Shown piece by piece: positions 1 through 11,952 of a DNA stretch of 64,000 bases; position 1 is the stretch's first letter; every line of letters begins with the position of its first letter. The position numbers were made by a program, and so were the translations under genes. The notes under the pieces are model-generated. The model was not told where the DNA came from and searched no databases. It saw nothing but the letters and a program-made list of their open reading frames with translations. The stretch lies in contig OX411546.1 in the NCBI GenBank assembly GCA_948146395.1, positions 22,484,449-22,548,448 of the forward strand, read 5' to 3'. The DNA comes from Fragum whitleyi. Taxonomy: Eukaryota > Mollusca > Bivalvia > Cardiida > Cardiidae.

Positions 1-1089
1 ATAAATTGAGTTTCTTATTTAAAAATCATTAGATGCGGGTGAGAAAAATATAAATTTTCAAATTTCTTTAAATGCAATTTATGTGTTTTGAATGGAAATG
101 AAATGAAATTCCCTCTCTCAGTCGCAATAATTGTTTTTGAAATCGAATCGTCTGCTACATGACTAGGCGCCCCGTATATAGGTAAACTACTAACTCCACG
201 CATACCTATAATTTGTGCAGTATAACGGAATGTCCATGCTTTATCGTCACGTGCCGAAGTGTCTTCGGAATTTATTCATGGGCCTAATTATTTATTCTGC
301 ATAAATGTCAGGTTCAAGTTAATATGCGCCCGCTATACTATTAATAAGTTAACAAATCATAACTTTAAACAATGAGTACAGTTCAGGACTGACTGATATT
401 CATAGGTGGTACTCAAATACCTTTTCATCCTCTGAGAAGAAACAAAGATAGTTAAAAAAGTTAAAACAAATACAACAAATTTACTTGAAATAAGCTTAAA
501 CATGATAACAACTACTTTTGTAAAAACAAACACCATTGGATATAGGTTAAAGACAGTTTTAGATAGGATTAAATCGTTTTCTCCATTTATGTTTAAATAA
601 TAAATGTACCTATTACAAGTGTGTAAAAGAAATTTTCACAGAGTAACATCTCATTTTCTAACAAATATTTTTCTAACAGGATTTTCCTCTCTTTCCCTTT
701 CTTTGAATTTGCAGTGAATTTTCCGAATAACGGAAATTTTGTCGAGACAATTCTTCCCACTTTTTTTTTACATTCGTAATTTCTCTTTTCTAATTGAATT
801 CAATATATCACTCTAGAATGCCATCAGGTTCGTTCACCATCAGTACTTTCAGTGCTTTGATTTTATCATCTTGTCGAACCAAGGGTAACGAACGTTTTAC
901 TTATCTTATTCGAGAAGAAGCTATCGATTCGATACCCCTTGACTCGTGAAGATGTGATTTTATCATTATAACATGATCTCGTCTGTCTAATTAAATCCTA
1001 TCTACAACAGCTTGTTTAAAGCTGTAGTTTACATGATTTAAGAGGTTTTAGTATTAAACCGATGGTAAACTACAATATAAGTTTAATAC
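1..1089. other. Intron of dismutase gene, nothing recognised
   Basis: AT-rich DNA after the last visible dismutase exon on the minus strand. No further dismutase exon, repeat copy or coding frame was recognised. Confidence 0.5.
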
Positions 1090-4000
1090 TGACCACAATC
1101 CCTCTCCCAACAACAGCCTGCTCGCCGACCAAGCTTGCTAGGTTATCAAACACAGCACCTTGTATATTACCATATGGATCTTTGACCACATTACCAAGTG
1201 CTCCGACGTGACGCCGTCTGCAATATAGGGATAAGTTCATATCGGACTCGGTTTCGACCCGAGTCAACCGGGTTTCCATCAGAACGACCTCGGTTTCGAC
1301 TATAGTGATGTCATTTTAACCTTTCAACCTCGACGCTTCTGATCCTGGGTCAGGCTGGCGTTACTTGGGTTCCAAAATGACGTCGAAAATAGTGCACAAC
1401 AATTCGATTACATAAAACAAATGTTCTCTTTTACTTTAAACGACAAATATTTTTTTCTTGTTTTATAAAGTATTTTGCACGAGTTTATCACAGTTCTTAA
1501 TGGGATAACTATAATTCATGGTTAATTAATCATTGTAGCGGTAAATGTGAATGTTGTTTACTACCACCAGTGGGTAAATCCGTTCACATGAATGTCCTTT
1601 CTGCGCATGCATATTACAGCCAATTTTAGATTATTACATCATCTCACGCGACTCCCGGGCTGTCATTTGAATTTCCTCTAGCTATAGGTGTATTTTTAAA
1701 ACTGAGCTCTGACGTAGGAGCTGAGTCCATTACCATAGGTAAATCGGGAATAATTATAAAGCAAATGATAAGAATTTAACCTGATTCCTTCACTGAAATG
1801 ATGAAAATACATTTCGGAATGAACCTTACATTTTAAGACAAGCAATAGCGTTGGTTTAAAAGATAGATTTTAAACTTTCTTAATGCGTTGTTAAAACCTG
1901 TTTTATCTATTTCGAACAAATGGAACGAGAATCTAACAGTAAAAATATGATTTCACGGCTCACTGCGCAAAATCTACCTATAGAGAATTTATGAATAAAC
2001 ATGCTAAACAGTACGACTACTGTATAAAGCCAGTAAAGACACTTAGGCTTTTTCAACAATTTCATATCGATTGCTCAGTGCAAAACAGTTGTAACTGCCC
2101 ATATGTTAATAGGCAGTTACAACTGTTTTGCACTGAGCAATCGATATGAACAACATATATTAATATATAGGCAGTTACAACTGTTTCACCCTGAGCCATC
2201 GATATATGCGTGAAGTGTAAGTATGTTGATACATATACCCTGCGTTCACGATGAAAATGTTCACGAAACGTCTTTGAAACGATACCCCCTTTTGCACCGT
2301 GTACATACGTACAAAGGCATGTTATTATTCCAAAACATTCGCAAACCTTTTTGTATTCTGAATACAGGACAGGAGAGCCACACGACGCATTTAGAACTTT
2401 GGCTGACCACCAAGAAAAACTTTGATACAATTGCTATCTACACAGTTCAAAGCGAAGACTCTGATCAGACTGTGCAGTTTCACTGACAAGGTTTTTATCT
2501 TATTTAAAGAAAAATGATTGAAATAGCACGCACAGGTATAATCATAAGTTATGCTTTGCTCGAAGAAAAAATGTAGGAAAAGTTCTATTCGTAAATTTCT
2601 AAATGCTAGATTTCCCAAATAACACAAGCTTAGGTTTGTAGTACATTAAAATGGAGCTCTCTTTGGAGTAATGTTTGGTGTCATGAGAGGTTTTTAAAGC
2701 TGCTCTTTCACAGATTAGGAAAATGTGATTTTTGAAAGTTTTCGTAAAATAAATTGGAAGTAACCATCTCATCATGTTGAAGCCTTTAAAATAATAAGAT
2801 TCAATCTGGAAATGAATGGAAAGAAAGACCGATATTTCTGAATTTAGCGAAATTCATTCTGAAAAATAAAGCATCTACTAACGCCAAAAAATGGTTCTTC
2901 AATTTCGAGCCAACTATTTATGCATATGCATTCCGCATGTTTGTCTCATTCATTCAAAGATTAAGGTAAGAGTATTTGGCAGCTTGAAAGTTCATATCAA
3001 TGCAACCAAAAATGAAAGATTATTCACGGAAAAGAACGATTTTGACATTTATAGACTGGAAATTAATAGACTGGATCCCTTACTGATCTTGCTTCTTCGA
3101 AAAAAAATAATTTACAAAATTATTGAAATATGTTGTTTTTAGTGCCTATGCTCTTGGGCCATTCTTAATCATCTAAAAATATATACACATTTCCAAATCT
3201 AAGAATAAGTTTTGTATTTTTTTCAATGAAAAACTGTGAAAGAGCAGCTTTAAAATTATTAAGTCATGAACAAAACGGTCACATAATTATTATCATTATT
3301 TTTTAAACACTCGGGCCCTAAAGTGCTCCATCTGTGATCTAGAAGTATCCATGGATTCTCCATCAATAGGTCTCGGCATTTGGAACACCACTCGGCCATT
3401 TCCGTAAACTGCAACAGACCTCGTATGTATGTAAGGCGGATGGGTATGTAACAAAATCGTGCATTTTGTTAGGCGGAAACAGAGTAAGAAAAACTAGCGC
3501 TGTAGATTTATGTCTTTTACAGTAAATAACGGCTAAAAAATCTTAATTTTTTAGAATGACGAATCATTCTCAAAAATTAAGATTTTTCAGCCGTTATTTA
3601 AGAATCTAAAGATATTTATGTTAGGATACAATGGTTGCATGTCAGTGACTCAAACGAGTAGCGTCGGCGACGTCGAATGTTTTCACTCACATTTTCGAGG
3701 GCTAACGCCATTTTAACTGACGTCAACGATTTTTTTCAAGGTTTTCCCGTAAATTTTAAAAAACCGTCCGTCTATGTACATCCGAGGTTGATCGTGAGAT
3801 TTGCCGAGTGGTATTCCGAATGAGGTTTCGGGTGAGAAAAAACGAAAACAGCATGAAAGACCCCCCCTTACATAGAGGATAATCGGTTTTCAGTGTAAAA
3901 TCGATTAATATTTCATTGAGTGAACAACAAAAGCTATATTTCCACGACTTGCGGAGCCACTCGTGAAAATATAGTTTTTGGTGTTCACGAAATGAAATAT

Positions 4001-7000
4001 TAATCGATCTTACTCGAAAAACAAACGATTATTCTATTTCGTTAATGCAAAAACGAGTCAAAATGTGAAAATATTAGGATATATATTCTTAAAACGCATC
4101 ATTTTGCATGCGATTGCTGTGCAACGTTCATTGTGACGTCAATTATTTCGCCCGCATAGATGACGTCAGATAGGATCAAATGCACAAAAAGCAGGGTATA
4201 AGCTTGTGATAATTTCACTGCTTTTGCGGTGAGATTATCAAGTGATAAGCTAACGTTATTTCTCGATAAACCACCAAAAAACATTAAAGAATATTGTCTA
4301 CAAGTATTTATCTATAACTACTACCTCCACTTCCTGCTTTAAATTTTGTCCAATGATGTAAGTTTGATAAGTTATGGGCCCGAGATCATGAAACATGTCT
4401 CATTCTCAACTGAGAACTTTCTCAAATTTAGAATTGAAATAAATGTATAAGCACAGAAGATATTATGCTATAACTATTCAAATATCCGTGTGATAACAAC
4501 CCGTATGATATTTTTATGATATAACACAGTTATTTTTTGAAACAGTGATATAATGCGGTTATTCTTAGAAACTTACATTTCAGTTAAAAAAAATCGACGA
4601 AAACAAGGCAAATAGGTGTTACAAGATAAAAATAATACGTACTCAGTTTATTGTATGAAAAAATATCTAACTCGGTTAGATAATTAATAATTGTCGCGGC
4701 AGAGCCTCGACAATTTTCAATTCTCCCAACCTCGTTAGATATTTTCATTCTTAAAAAACACTAAGTACGTATTATATATATATTTAAATGTTTTAATTTG
4801 TAAAAAATTATAAATATTTTTTTTTCATACGTTCATAACAGTATTATTTTAGATTTAAAAAGTTTATCTTAATTTGAATTTTGAGTTTATTCTGAATTGA
4901 AAATGAGATAAGTTTTATGATCCAGAGCCCTGATAACAACTTACTCAGGTGGGTCTCCCGGTGCCCCGTGGGTAGTCCTAAATGGGTTATAATGTGAACC
5001 TAGTGAGTCGCATCCATTCGACAAGTCGCCAGTTTCATGTATATGGAAGCCATGGTAGGACCAGTTACCGTCGGCTGGCAGTCCGGCTATGTTGATTTTG
5101 ATTTGTAAAGCATAGTAGTTATAACATGTCTGAAATGAAATGCCATTAAGAAGTAATCCCAAGCGAAATGTCAATAAAAAGTAGTCCAATTAGAAATGTC
5201 AACAAAAAGTAGTCCCAAAAACATTGCCACAAAGAAGTAGTCCCAACAGAAATGTCAACCAGAAGTGGTCCCAGCAGAAATGTAACCAAGATGTCGTTCA
5301 AAAAGAATTGTAACCATGTTGTAGCCGCAAAAGAAATGCCACAAAGAAGTTGTCCAAATAGAAATGTCATCAAGCAGTAGTTCCAAAAGAAATGTCACCA
5401 AGAAGTAGTTCCAAAAGAAATGCCATCAAGAAGTTGTCCCAAAAGAAATGTCATATGGAAGTAGTTCCAAATAAAGTGTAATCAAAAAGTAGAACCAAAA
5501 AAAAGGGGGGGGACCAAGGAGGAGTTCCGAAAGAGATGTCATCATGATTAAGAAGTAGTCGAAAAAGAAATGTCACCAAGAAGTCGTCACAAAAGAAATG
5601 TCAACAAGAAGAAATTCCGAAAGAAGTGTATCAAGAAGTCGTCCCAAAAGAAATATCATAAAAATTAGTTCAAAACGAAATGTTATTAAACAGTCATCAA
5701 AACCTACAAATCACTACTGTCATTGAAAATATCGATTGCCAAATAAAAAAGAATAATATCTAGTGATATGACTGTTGAACACCGTAATTTTTCAAAAACG
5801 CTTCCTTAGAAAGGAAGATCAAAACACCGTAACTACAGCTAAAATAAGCGTTACGACGTTTAGGTCGCCCATAGTTTATTTATTTATTGTTTCTTGTCGG
5901 TGACTGTATTTTAAGCAGATAAAGGTCGTATTTAATTCTGAGACGAAGGACTCGAACCAAGGACCTTCAAGTCACGAGTCTGCCACCCAGGTAGTCGTTA
6001 AAATTATAACCCTGATAGCAACTCATAGCTTAATTGCAACTCACTAATCTAAAAAAAAAATTCATAAAAAACGGCTCTTATTGTTTTATTTTCAAGTTAT
6101 ATTTGTATAATTTCAATTAAACGACTATAAAGAGCAACTACAGATACATTGTATCTATCTTTGTAAACCGAGTTGCGCAATTTAAGTCCAAAATGATAAT
6201 AAACGATTCAGAAGACTTTTAGAAAAATGCTATTCGTCTTACCACTCTCTGAGTAAGAATTACAAAACCGTGAACATCATTGAACAAATCTGTATCTAAG
6301 TTTGGGTTTGGCTGCATTCTGCATACTGCCTGAACTGAAAGACAAATTATTACAAATTTAAAATATCCGCCAATCATGTATAGCTGATTTGATTCCAAAA
6401 CATCGTGACTAGAGCTTTCATGCAGTTTTAGAATTAAAGCGACGACATGTTCATCAAGATTGAATTACATGCTAAGGAAAAACGCTTTTTGACGACGCAC
6501 GACTTGCATCGCTGGGTTAACTATATACAATGTACAATAGTTCAAAATCACAGTAACAGTCAAAAGAAAGGAAATACATTTAAAACAATTACGAAAATAA
6601 ATTTGGATGAAAAAATGGGACTATAAATGTCGATGTATTTATTTGTAATCGTTAACTTTTTTACTGTTCAATTCATCACGTTACACAACGTTCTATTTAC
6701 TTGCTATCTGATAAGCTTAAAAGGGCCATCATGTAGGATCCATACAATAAGCTAGAGTATACAAAAAGATTGATGAACTAAGAAAACTAGTATCATAATG
6801 ATTGAATATAAAGAAAATAATTACCTAAAATCACGAAAAATTGGATTAAGAATTTTATGTTTAGTTTTCAGAACTTTTTATATATTTTGTATACATTCGT
6901 TGTTCATATTCAATCAATTTCATCTAATTTAGTGAGGATCTTTTTTTTCTGAATGAATGTATTAAATCCGTTTATGAATATATACGTTTTTAATTACTGC

Positions 7001-9790
7001 TCTTTTTAAAATGAAATGAAATTCATTGAAAAAGTTCCATAATTTGTAAGATATTGAAAGATGAATTAAGAAATTTGAGTTATGAAAAATAAGGATAGTT
7101 TGATTTGATGTATATTTAACAAAATTATGAATCGTTCCTTTAGGTCCATACCTTATAGAAAATGAAAACTTTTTTCGACAATTCTCATAAAGTAATGCCA
7201 CCAAGAAACAAGCAACCTTTATACTCGTTTGAGGAAAAGTTTGATGATTTTTTTGTGGAATTATATGTATGGTTGCTTCCTATAAATTGTGTTCATGGGT
7301 GTGTGAACATTAACCAACAAGAACGCTCGTGACTCGAAAACGAAACTAAAATAAATATTTTTATGTGACCTGTCATGCGAAATATGATCATCTTGGAATA
7401 AAATAAATAAGTGGCCCGTCAGGCAAAAAGGGAATGCCTTGGTAATGCTAGGAGTGTCAATCCTTGTCAGACTTCGCTGATTGCGCAGGCTGACCAGGAT
7501 CTAAACCTTTCGCAATTGGCTGATTTTTTTAATCTAGAACAATCATTTTACCTTCAAAAATAGGGATTTATGAACTTCGAACCCTGGTTGACCTAAGCTG
7601 TACCTAATCTCTTTTTCATACATTTATTTTACATAGTCCCAAGACGGTCCCTTTTCGCGCGACGGGTCATAATAATAAGATAAAGACTGACGCAAGTATG
7701 GTAATCCACAGGTTTCTAATAAAAAAACACAACAACAACAGATAAGTGGTGATGTAAATAATAGAATTTCGAGTTTTATAGGGATTGATTGATTATGAAT
7801 AAATACTAGACCGGTCTTGTTTGACCCGAGCTTGACCTATCAATGCATGTTAAAAGAAAGAAAAATAAAACTTTTAGGGTTGTAAAAATCATGTATGGGG
7901 CCAAATTTAGAAATCTAACATATACCATCAAACAACACAAAATATATTTATTTGTCTTTTAAGATAAATGGATCTGTTAGATTTTCGAGTTAAAGTTCGA
8001 TCTCAAGTTTGTTTTTTTTCCAATCAACACTGTACAAAAAAGCATTTAGAGCAATTCCGTTGTGATATTGAGAAGGCTTTTGAAAAACATAGAAAAGCTC
8101 CAATGTTTGATTACCATGACAATAGCAAAGTGGGGAAAAAACACCGCCAATAAAACTCTTGGTGTATTCGGGCTTGAAAGATTAACGAACGTTCAAGAGA
8201 AAAAATATCGGTCCTACCAGGAACGGCTTCCTAGCGAAAATGTAGATATTCGGCGATTTACTTCATTGTTTCAGATCATTTTACTGAAAATTATATGATG
8301 AAGAATTTTTAAAATAAATTGAAAGTGATTGCAAAAAGTACCATTCAGGAACTCAACAAATATTTGAAAATAAGATTGGTGTCAGCAGTGGTCAAACGAA
8401 GGTCGCATTTCCAAAAATGTTAGGCTAGAAGGCAGAATGATCATTTATAAATTTAAAAATCACCAAAGTGCTTACGGTTTTGACCCTTGCAAGACTCGGA
8501 CAAGAAGGCAGAATGATCATTATAGATTTATAAATCTCCAAACAGCTTATGGTTTTGACCCTTGTCAGACGTTGACAAGATAGCAGAATGATCATTCTAG
8601 ATTTAGAAATCATCAAAGTGCTTACGGTTTTGACACTTGTCAGACTAAGACAAGAAGGCAGAATGATCATTGTAGATTTGAAAATCACCAAACAGCTTAT
8701 GGTTTTGACCCTTGTCAGACGTTGACAAGAAGGCAGAATGATCATTCTAAATCTAAAAATCAACAAAGTGCTTATGGCTTTGACCCTTGTCAGGCTACGC
8801 AATATGCGAATTCTGACTTGGGTAAACACTTTACAAAAAAGTTTAATAAAAAGTTTCAAATTCAGTTTAATACTTTACTTTACTGTTACAAACAACACAC
8901 CGTACAACCGGTTACGGCGACGACAGGTGAGAGTCAACTACGACAGCATCGGATAATTATACCGAGGAGACAATAGGTCAAATTAAATTATTTGTGTAAA
9001 TAAACAAAAGAAGCTCTGGTATTCTAAAGTTGATAAATGGTCGTGTAAGTGTTCAGCGCTTCTATAGAATAAATCTTTACTCAAATCCCTCCAAAATAAG
9101 GCCACAATCATTGATTATTTCGGAGGTTTCCCATGAAAAGTTACGAAATTAGACTTTATACTCTCATATTTCGCCTATCTCTCAATAAATGTTAGTTTAC
9201 CTAGTACACAGCTGGAGTCTAATAATCTGCCGATATTTTTTTTTTCCAAATTTGAAGCCACAATTCAAAAAAAACAAACTGACAGCGGGTCCTTAAAGAC
9301 GAAATGTAGTAAAAAAAATGTTGCCTCTGTAGACCGACGGAATTTCACGGGGTTGATGTAGACGACAGATATGAATTATTTGTAATTGCTTTGCATGAAT
9401 TCGCTTCGAGTATTCATATAGAAAGAACAGGGTTTATTCATTTATGTATTCTTTATCATACCTCAATGAAAACTAAAAAAACAAACATCTTCATGTCTTA
9501 AATGTAATGTGTAATAATACATATTATAAATGCGGCCCTGCGTACAAGACCGCGAAACGTAGCAAACTGTTACACCCCATTTTGCACGCAAATGCACGTG
9601 CAAAGCGGGATATGATTTGCATACAGTTTGCCACGTTTTACCACCCTGGACACGGGGAAAATAATATTCACTTACTTGCCCGTTCTCCACAATACAGCTG
9701 GAATGGTACCCGATATGGAATCCGCGGAGAAAACTGACAAGTAGCGTCATGTATAATCAAAAGTAACGAAATAAATACGACACGGTACAT
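1090..9790 (-). CDS. Secreted Cu/Zn superoxide dismutase-like protein (3' end off window)
   Basis: Extracellular Cu/Zn superoxide dismutase family, which converts superoxide to hydrogen peroxide and oxygen. Exons: 9676-9790, 6243-6334, 4945-5129 and 1217 down to about 1090; phases 1, 0 and 2 match at every junction. The start at 9790 was chosen because it opens a signal peptide (residues 1-19, ending ATCQ). Residues 94-104 read [11 protein letters not shown] and 108-118 [11 protein letters not shown], giving the family's copper ligands (His98, His100, His115), zinc ligands (His115, His123, His134) and the structural Cys109. The zinc-ligand Asp of the family's HVGDLGN motif is Ala137 here (HVGALGN). 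About 173 residues are visible; the final exon, with the active-site Arg and second Cys, lies left of the window. The last donor is uncertain (after 1090 or after 1094), so the fourth copper His (VVH in the family) cannot be judged. The organisation resembles bivalve extracellular SOD-like proteins (cavortin/dominin type). Confidence 0.85.
1218..2061. other. Intron of dismutase gene, nothing recognised
   Basis: No coding frame or repeat family member recognised between the fourth dismutase exon and the palindrome starting at 2062. Confidence 0.4.
2062..2207. repeat. Family O palindrome with an extra third arm
   Basis: Perfect inverted repeat: an arm beginning atatcgattgctcagtgc is mirrored at 2110-2148, and a third, slightly diverged arm follows to 2207. 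A relative lies at 61124-61209. Short fold-back element. Confidence 0.8.
2236..2372. repeat. Family A palindrome (~130 bp), copy 1
   Basis: Imperfect palindrome whose ends resemble cctgcgttcaggatg and whose centre holds gcaaagcgggg and its mirror ccccgctttgc. This family has about 12 copies in the window; this copy is diverged. Confidence 0.7.
2373..3329. other. Intron, nothing recognised
   Basis: AT-rich intron of the dismutase gene. Short open frames here have no recognisable protein features. Confidence 0.4.
3330..3830. repeat. Inverted-repeat element with central hairpin
   Basis: The central hairpin at 3525-3605 pairs aataacggctaaaaaatctt with its mirror. Outer parts (ccgaggttgatcg, cgtcgaatgttttc) recur in inverted order at 35410-35760, in an intron of the discoidin gene. 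Confidence 0.55.
3870..4290. repeat. Family C fold-back element, copy 1
   Basis: Starts near gaggataatcggtttt, has an internal hairpin (gtgaacaacaaaagctat and its mirror) and a tail with repeated tgacgtca motifs. Relatives at 27750, 36538, 44905 and 62028. Transposon, non-coding. Confidence 0.75.
4375..4932. repeat. Family E inverted-repeat element, copy 1, interrupted by family D
   Basis: Left end gggcccgagatcatgaaac and right end gttttatgatccagagccc are the inverted ends of family E, but the middle is replaced by a family D element at about 4469-4785. The right end lies 11 bp from the donor of dismutase exon 3. Confidence 0.7.
4469..4785 (+). repeat. Family D MITE, copy 1 (nested in family E)
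   Basis: Begins with ctattcaaatatccgtg and carries the internal hairpin around tgtcgcggcagagcctcgac. Six copies occur in the window (also 15697, 20006, 20320, 29311, 56362). Confidence 0.75.
5131..5705. repeat. ~28-bp degenerate minisatellite in dismutase intron 2
   Basis: About 20 diverged tandem units resembling gaaatgtcaccaagaagtag followed by tcccaaaa. The array runs right up to the 3' splice site of dismutase exon 3, so on the minus strand its pyrimidine-rich units form the acceptor's polypyrimidine tract. Confidence 0.8.
5706..6242. other. Intron, nothing recognised
   Basis: Rest of dismutase intron 2; no repeats or coding frames recognised. Confidence 0.4.
6335..7363. other. Intron, nothing recognised
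   Basis: Part of dismutase intron 1; very AT-rich, no recognised element. Confidence 0.4.
7364..7672. repeat. Family B MITE, copy 1
   Basis: Left end tgtgacctgtcatgcgaa and right end cccttttcgcgcgacgggtc are inverted. The inside carries the family's hairpin with cagacttcgctgattgcgc. Copies also at 13650, 22079, 48330 (partial), 55595 (partial) and 59219. Confidence 0.75.
8380..8805. repeat. 75-bp tandem array derived from inside family B MITE
   Basis: Five units of about 75 bp: gcagaatgatcatt recurs at 8432, 8508, 8583, 8658 and 8733. Each unit matches the interior of family B (compare ggtagattgatcattctag and gtttcgaccc at 22200-22255), and the flank at 8395-8425 matches the sequence before that interior. 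Because 75 is divisible by three, the array makes an artefactual 144-codon open frame on the minus strand. Confidence 0.85.
9528..9655. repeat. Family A palindrome, copy 2
   Basis: Contains cccattttgcacgcaaatgc and its mirror gcaaagcgggata, with gccctgcg near one end. Ends about 20 bp from the donor of dismutase exon 1. Confidence 0.75.
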
Positions 9791-10015
9791 CCTCTCATAA
9801 ATCACCGTCATTGACAACTGTCAAAAAATTCTAATGACCACAAGATATATATCAAACTCACTGGGAAAATGACTTTTTCTGACAAAAAATGCAAAAGTGA
9901 ATTAGCGTTTACTCAACGACACGTTGAAATTTATTTTGAATATCAAACAGAAAATATAATCTAAACCTTTTCTAGCAAAATTCGCCCAAAGACACATTTT
10001 TACCAACCAGTCAAA
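9791..10015 (-). other. Upstream region of dismutase gene
   Basis: Immediate 5' flank of the dismutase start codon. No TATA box or other promoter element could be assigned with confidence. Confidence 0.3.
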
Positions 10016-10142
10016 TGTTTAGGATGAAAATGTTCGTGAATCGTTTGGCAATTTTTACTTCACTTTGCACGTGTACGTACGTACAAAGCGGGATACAATT
10101 TACAAACGCTCGCAAAAAAAATTGCATGCTGAACGCAGGCTG
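10016..10142. repeat. Family A palindrome, copy 3
   Basis: Arms aggatgaaaatgttcgtg and the mirrored end at gctgaacgcaggc, with tttgcacgtgtacgtacg at the centre. Confidence 0.75.
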
Positions 10143-10501
10143 AGAAACAAATAAAAAACATGAAAGTATTCTTATTGGACAAACCGAGACCAAGGGGTTG
10201 ACATTGGCATTATGATAATAAACATTAATGATGATAAAATGAAAAAAAAAAAAAAAAACAATCTTACAAATTTCATATCCTCTCTTTTTGAAAATAAAAC
10301 ACAGTCGCGCTTAGTGAATCAAAACGATAGTATTGAATTGAGAATATATATTCCCTAATATATTGAAGAAATTAGCATCTATGATTTCTATCTGGTGCCA
10401 GGATTCCCGAAATGCATATTTAAAGGCCGAAAAGCACTTGCTTAACCCTTTGCTGTTTAATCCCTGCTTTTTACGTGCCTGTGATTTTATGATTAAGAAA
10501 A

Positions 10502-10556
10502 CATTGTGAAAAAGAAGAAATTGCTTCTGACAAGCAATTTCTTCTTTTTCAACACT
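10502..10556. repeat. Perfect 20-bp stem hairpin
   Basis: An arm reading gaaaaagaagaaattgctt is followed after a 5-base loop by its exact complement. No relative was noticed elsewhere in the window. Confidence 0.7.
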
Positions 10557-11060
10557 TTTTTCTACCCTACTCATTGGTTATTTTTCAACTTAAATCTACT
10601 TTAAATTTTCGTCTGCAAAACCTTTGAATTTTGACAGGTCCAAAATTTTGTAAAACAGGAAAGTGTTAAAATCATTATCATCACCAGCATAATATAGCAT
10701 TTATAGAAAATTCTGAACATCATTTTATAAAGTAAGCACAAAAACAAATAAACACCACTAACTCAGTTGTCAATATCATACTGTTTTCTGTATGTAATTA
10801 ATTCATTGACATTAACGTGCGGTTTGGTGAAATATAAGGCCTGAAAAAAATTAAACTTTATGCGCTCATTATCTTTGGCTAAACGATAGATCATTCAAAT
10901 CTATGTTATTGCTGGTCGTCTGGACAATCAATATTCATGATTACGGTAGATCTTTTTCGAGTGACCACCTCTTCCAAGTGGCTATTTTCAAAATTCCTTT
11001 CAGAAAGCTAATCTCTTTAAAGAGGACTTACTAATTTTAAGAATATTTGTTATTGAAAGT
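10557..11060. other. Intergenic, nothing recognised
   Basis: Between the dismutase and mucin-like genes; no coding frame or repeat recognised. Confidence 0.4.
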
Positions 11061-11500
11061 TACAGTTAACAACATCGTATAATTGACAAGATGAATGGTT
11101 ATGTAATGATTTTGGAGTTAATTTGAAAAAGTGGTATGAGCGAGTTTGTAGTGAAATTAGAAGGAAGTAATCCAAAATCGCTAATTTTGTTAAGGATGAA
11201 CAAAATTAGCGATATTTATTACCTTCCTTTTATAGAATATGCATACAAATTCTACAAATAGCTTCCTATTTTTTCAGGAACCTATCAGGCGCTTACAATT
11301 TCAATTATGTCCGTGAAATCGCGATTTTTTTCTAGCTAAAATTATTAGAATAAAGTTGTTGTTATATGTTTTCTTCAGTGTGGAGCGTTTCTGAATGACG
11401 GTTTGACTGGGTGTTTGGAATGAATGAATGGTGTGCTGAGAAAGTGATTTAGAATGATTTTGATCGAGATGAATTTCAATTTTACGTTGCTGTTAACTGT
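11061..11500. repeat. Family J inverted-repeat element, copy 1
   Basis: Terminal inverted repeats acagttaacaacatcg and tgctgttaactgt, with an internal hairpin pairing cgctaattttgtt with aacaaaattagcg. Copies also at 26662 and 53903, partial at 52325. Confidence 0.75.
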
Positions 11501-11932
11501 TCAGTGTTGGAGACAATTCTAAGTTTGATAAAGGGATTTAGTACCAGTAGCACTGTCTTTGGGTGCTTTAACACAACCGTTGAGTGCTCGATAATGTATA
11601 AAAATTTTTGTCGAAAAGGGGGCAAACTTTGAAAAAAGAACAAAAAAAAACCTGAAAGAATTTCCCCATCATATTACAGATAAATCTTCTGAAATATTGT
11701 TCAAGATTCAGGAGAAAACATCTTGTACCTAGATATTACAATGTCAAAGTTTTCGAACGACGTTGACGAGTCCGACGACATTGACAAAGCCAATGGCGAC
11801 ACCAAGATTACATCAATACATCGACTTTCTTCAAAAAAAAAAAGCCATGCATTAATTATACAATGATTTATTCATCAATAAAGAGAAATCATAAATTTCC
11901 AATTAACATAATTTGAAATCAAAGTACTCCCC

Positions 11933-11952
11933 CCCCACACACACACACACAG
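11933..11952. repeat. Short C/CA microsatellite
   Basis: A run of C followed by about seven CA units. Confidence 0.8.

Noticed and set aside
2223..2486. Overlapping plus- and minus-strand frames of about 80-120 codons
   Set aside because: They run through the palindromes of families O and A, which keep both strands open by chance.
8425..8800. Regularly spaced repeats considered as a CRISPR-like array
   Set aside because: The units are contiguous 75-bp repeats without unique spacers, in animal DNA, and match a transposon interior.
8425..8859. 144-codon minus-strand frame with repeated 25-residue units
   Set aside because: Produced by the 75-bp MITE-derived array, whose unit length is a multiple of three; not a repeat protein.
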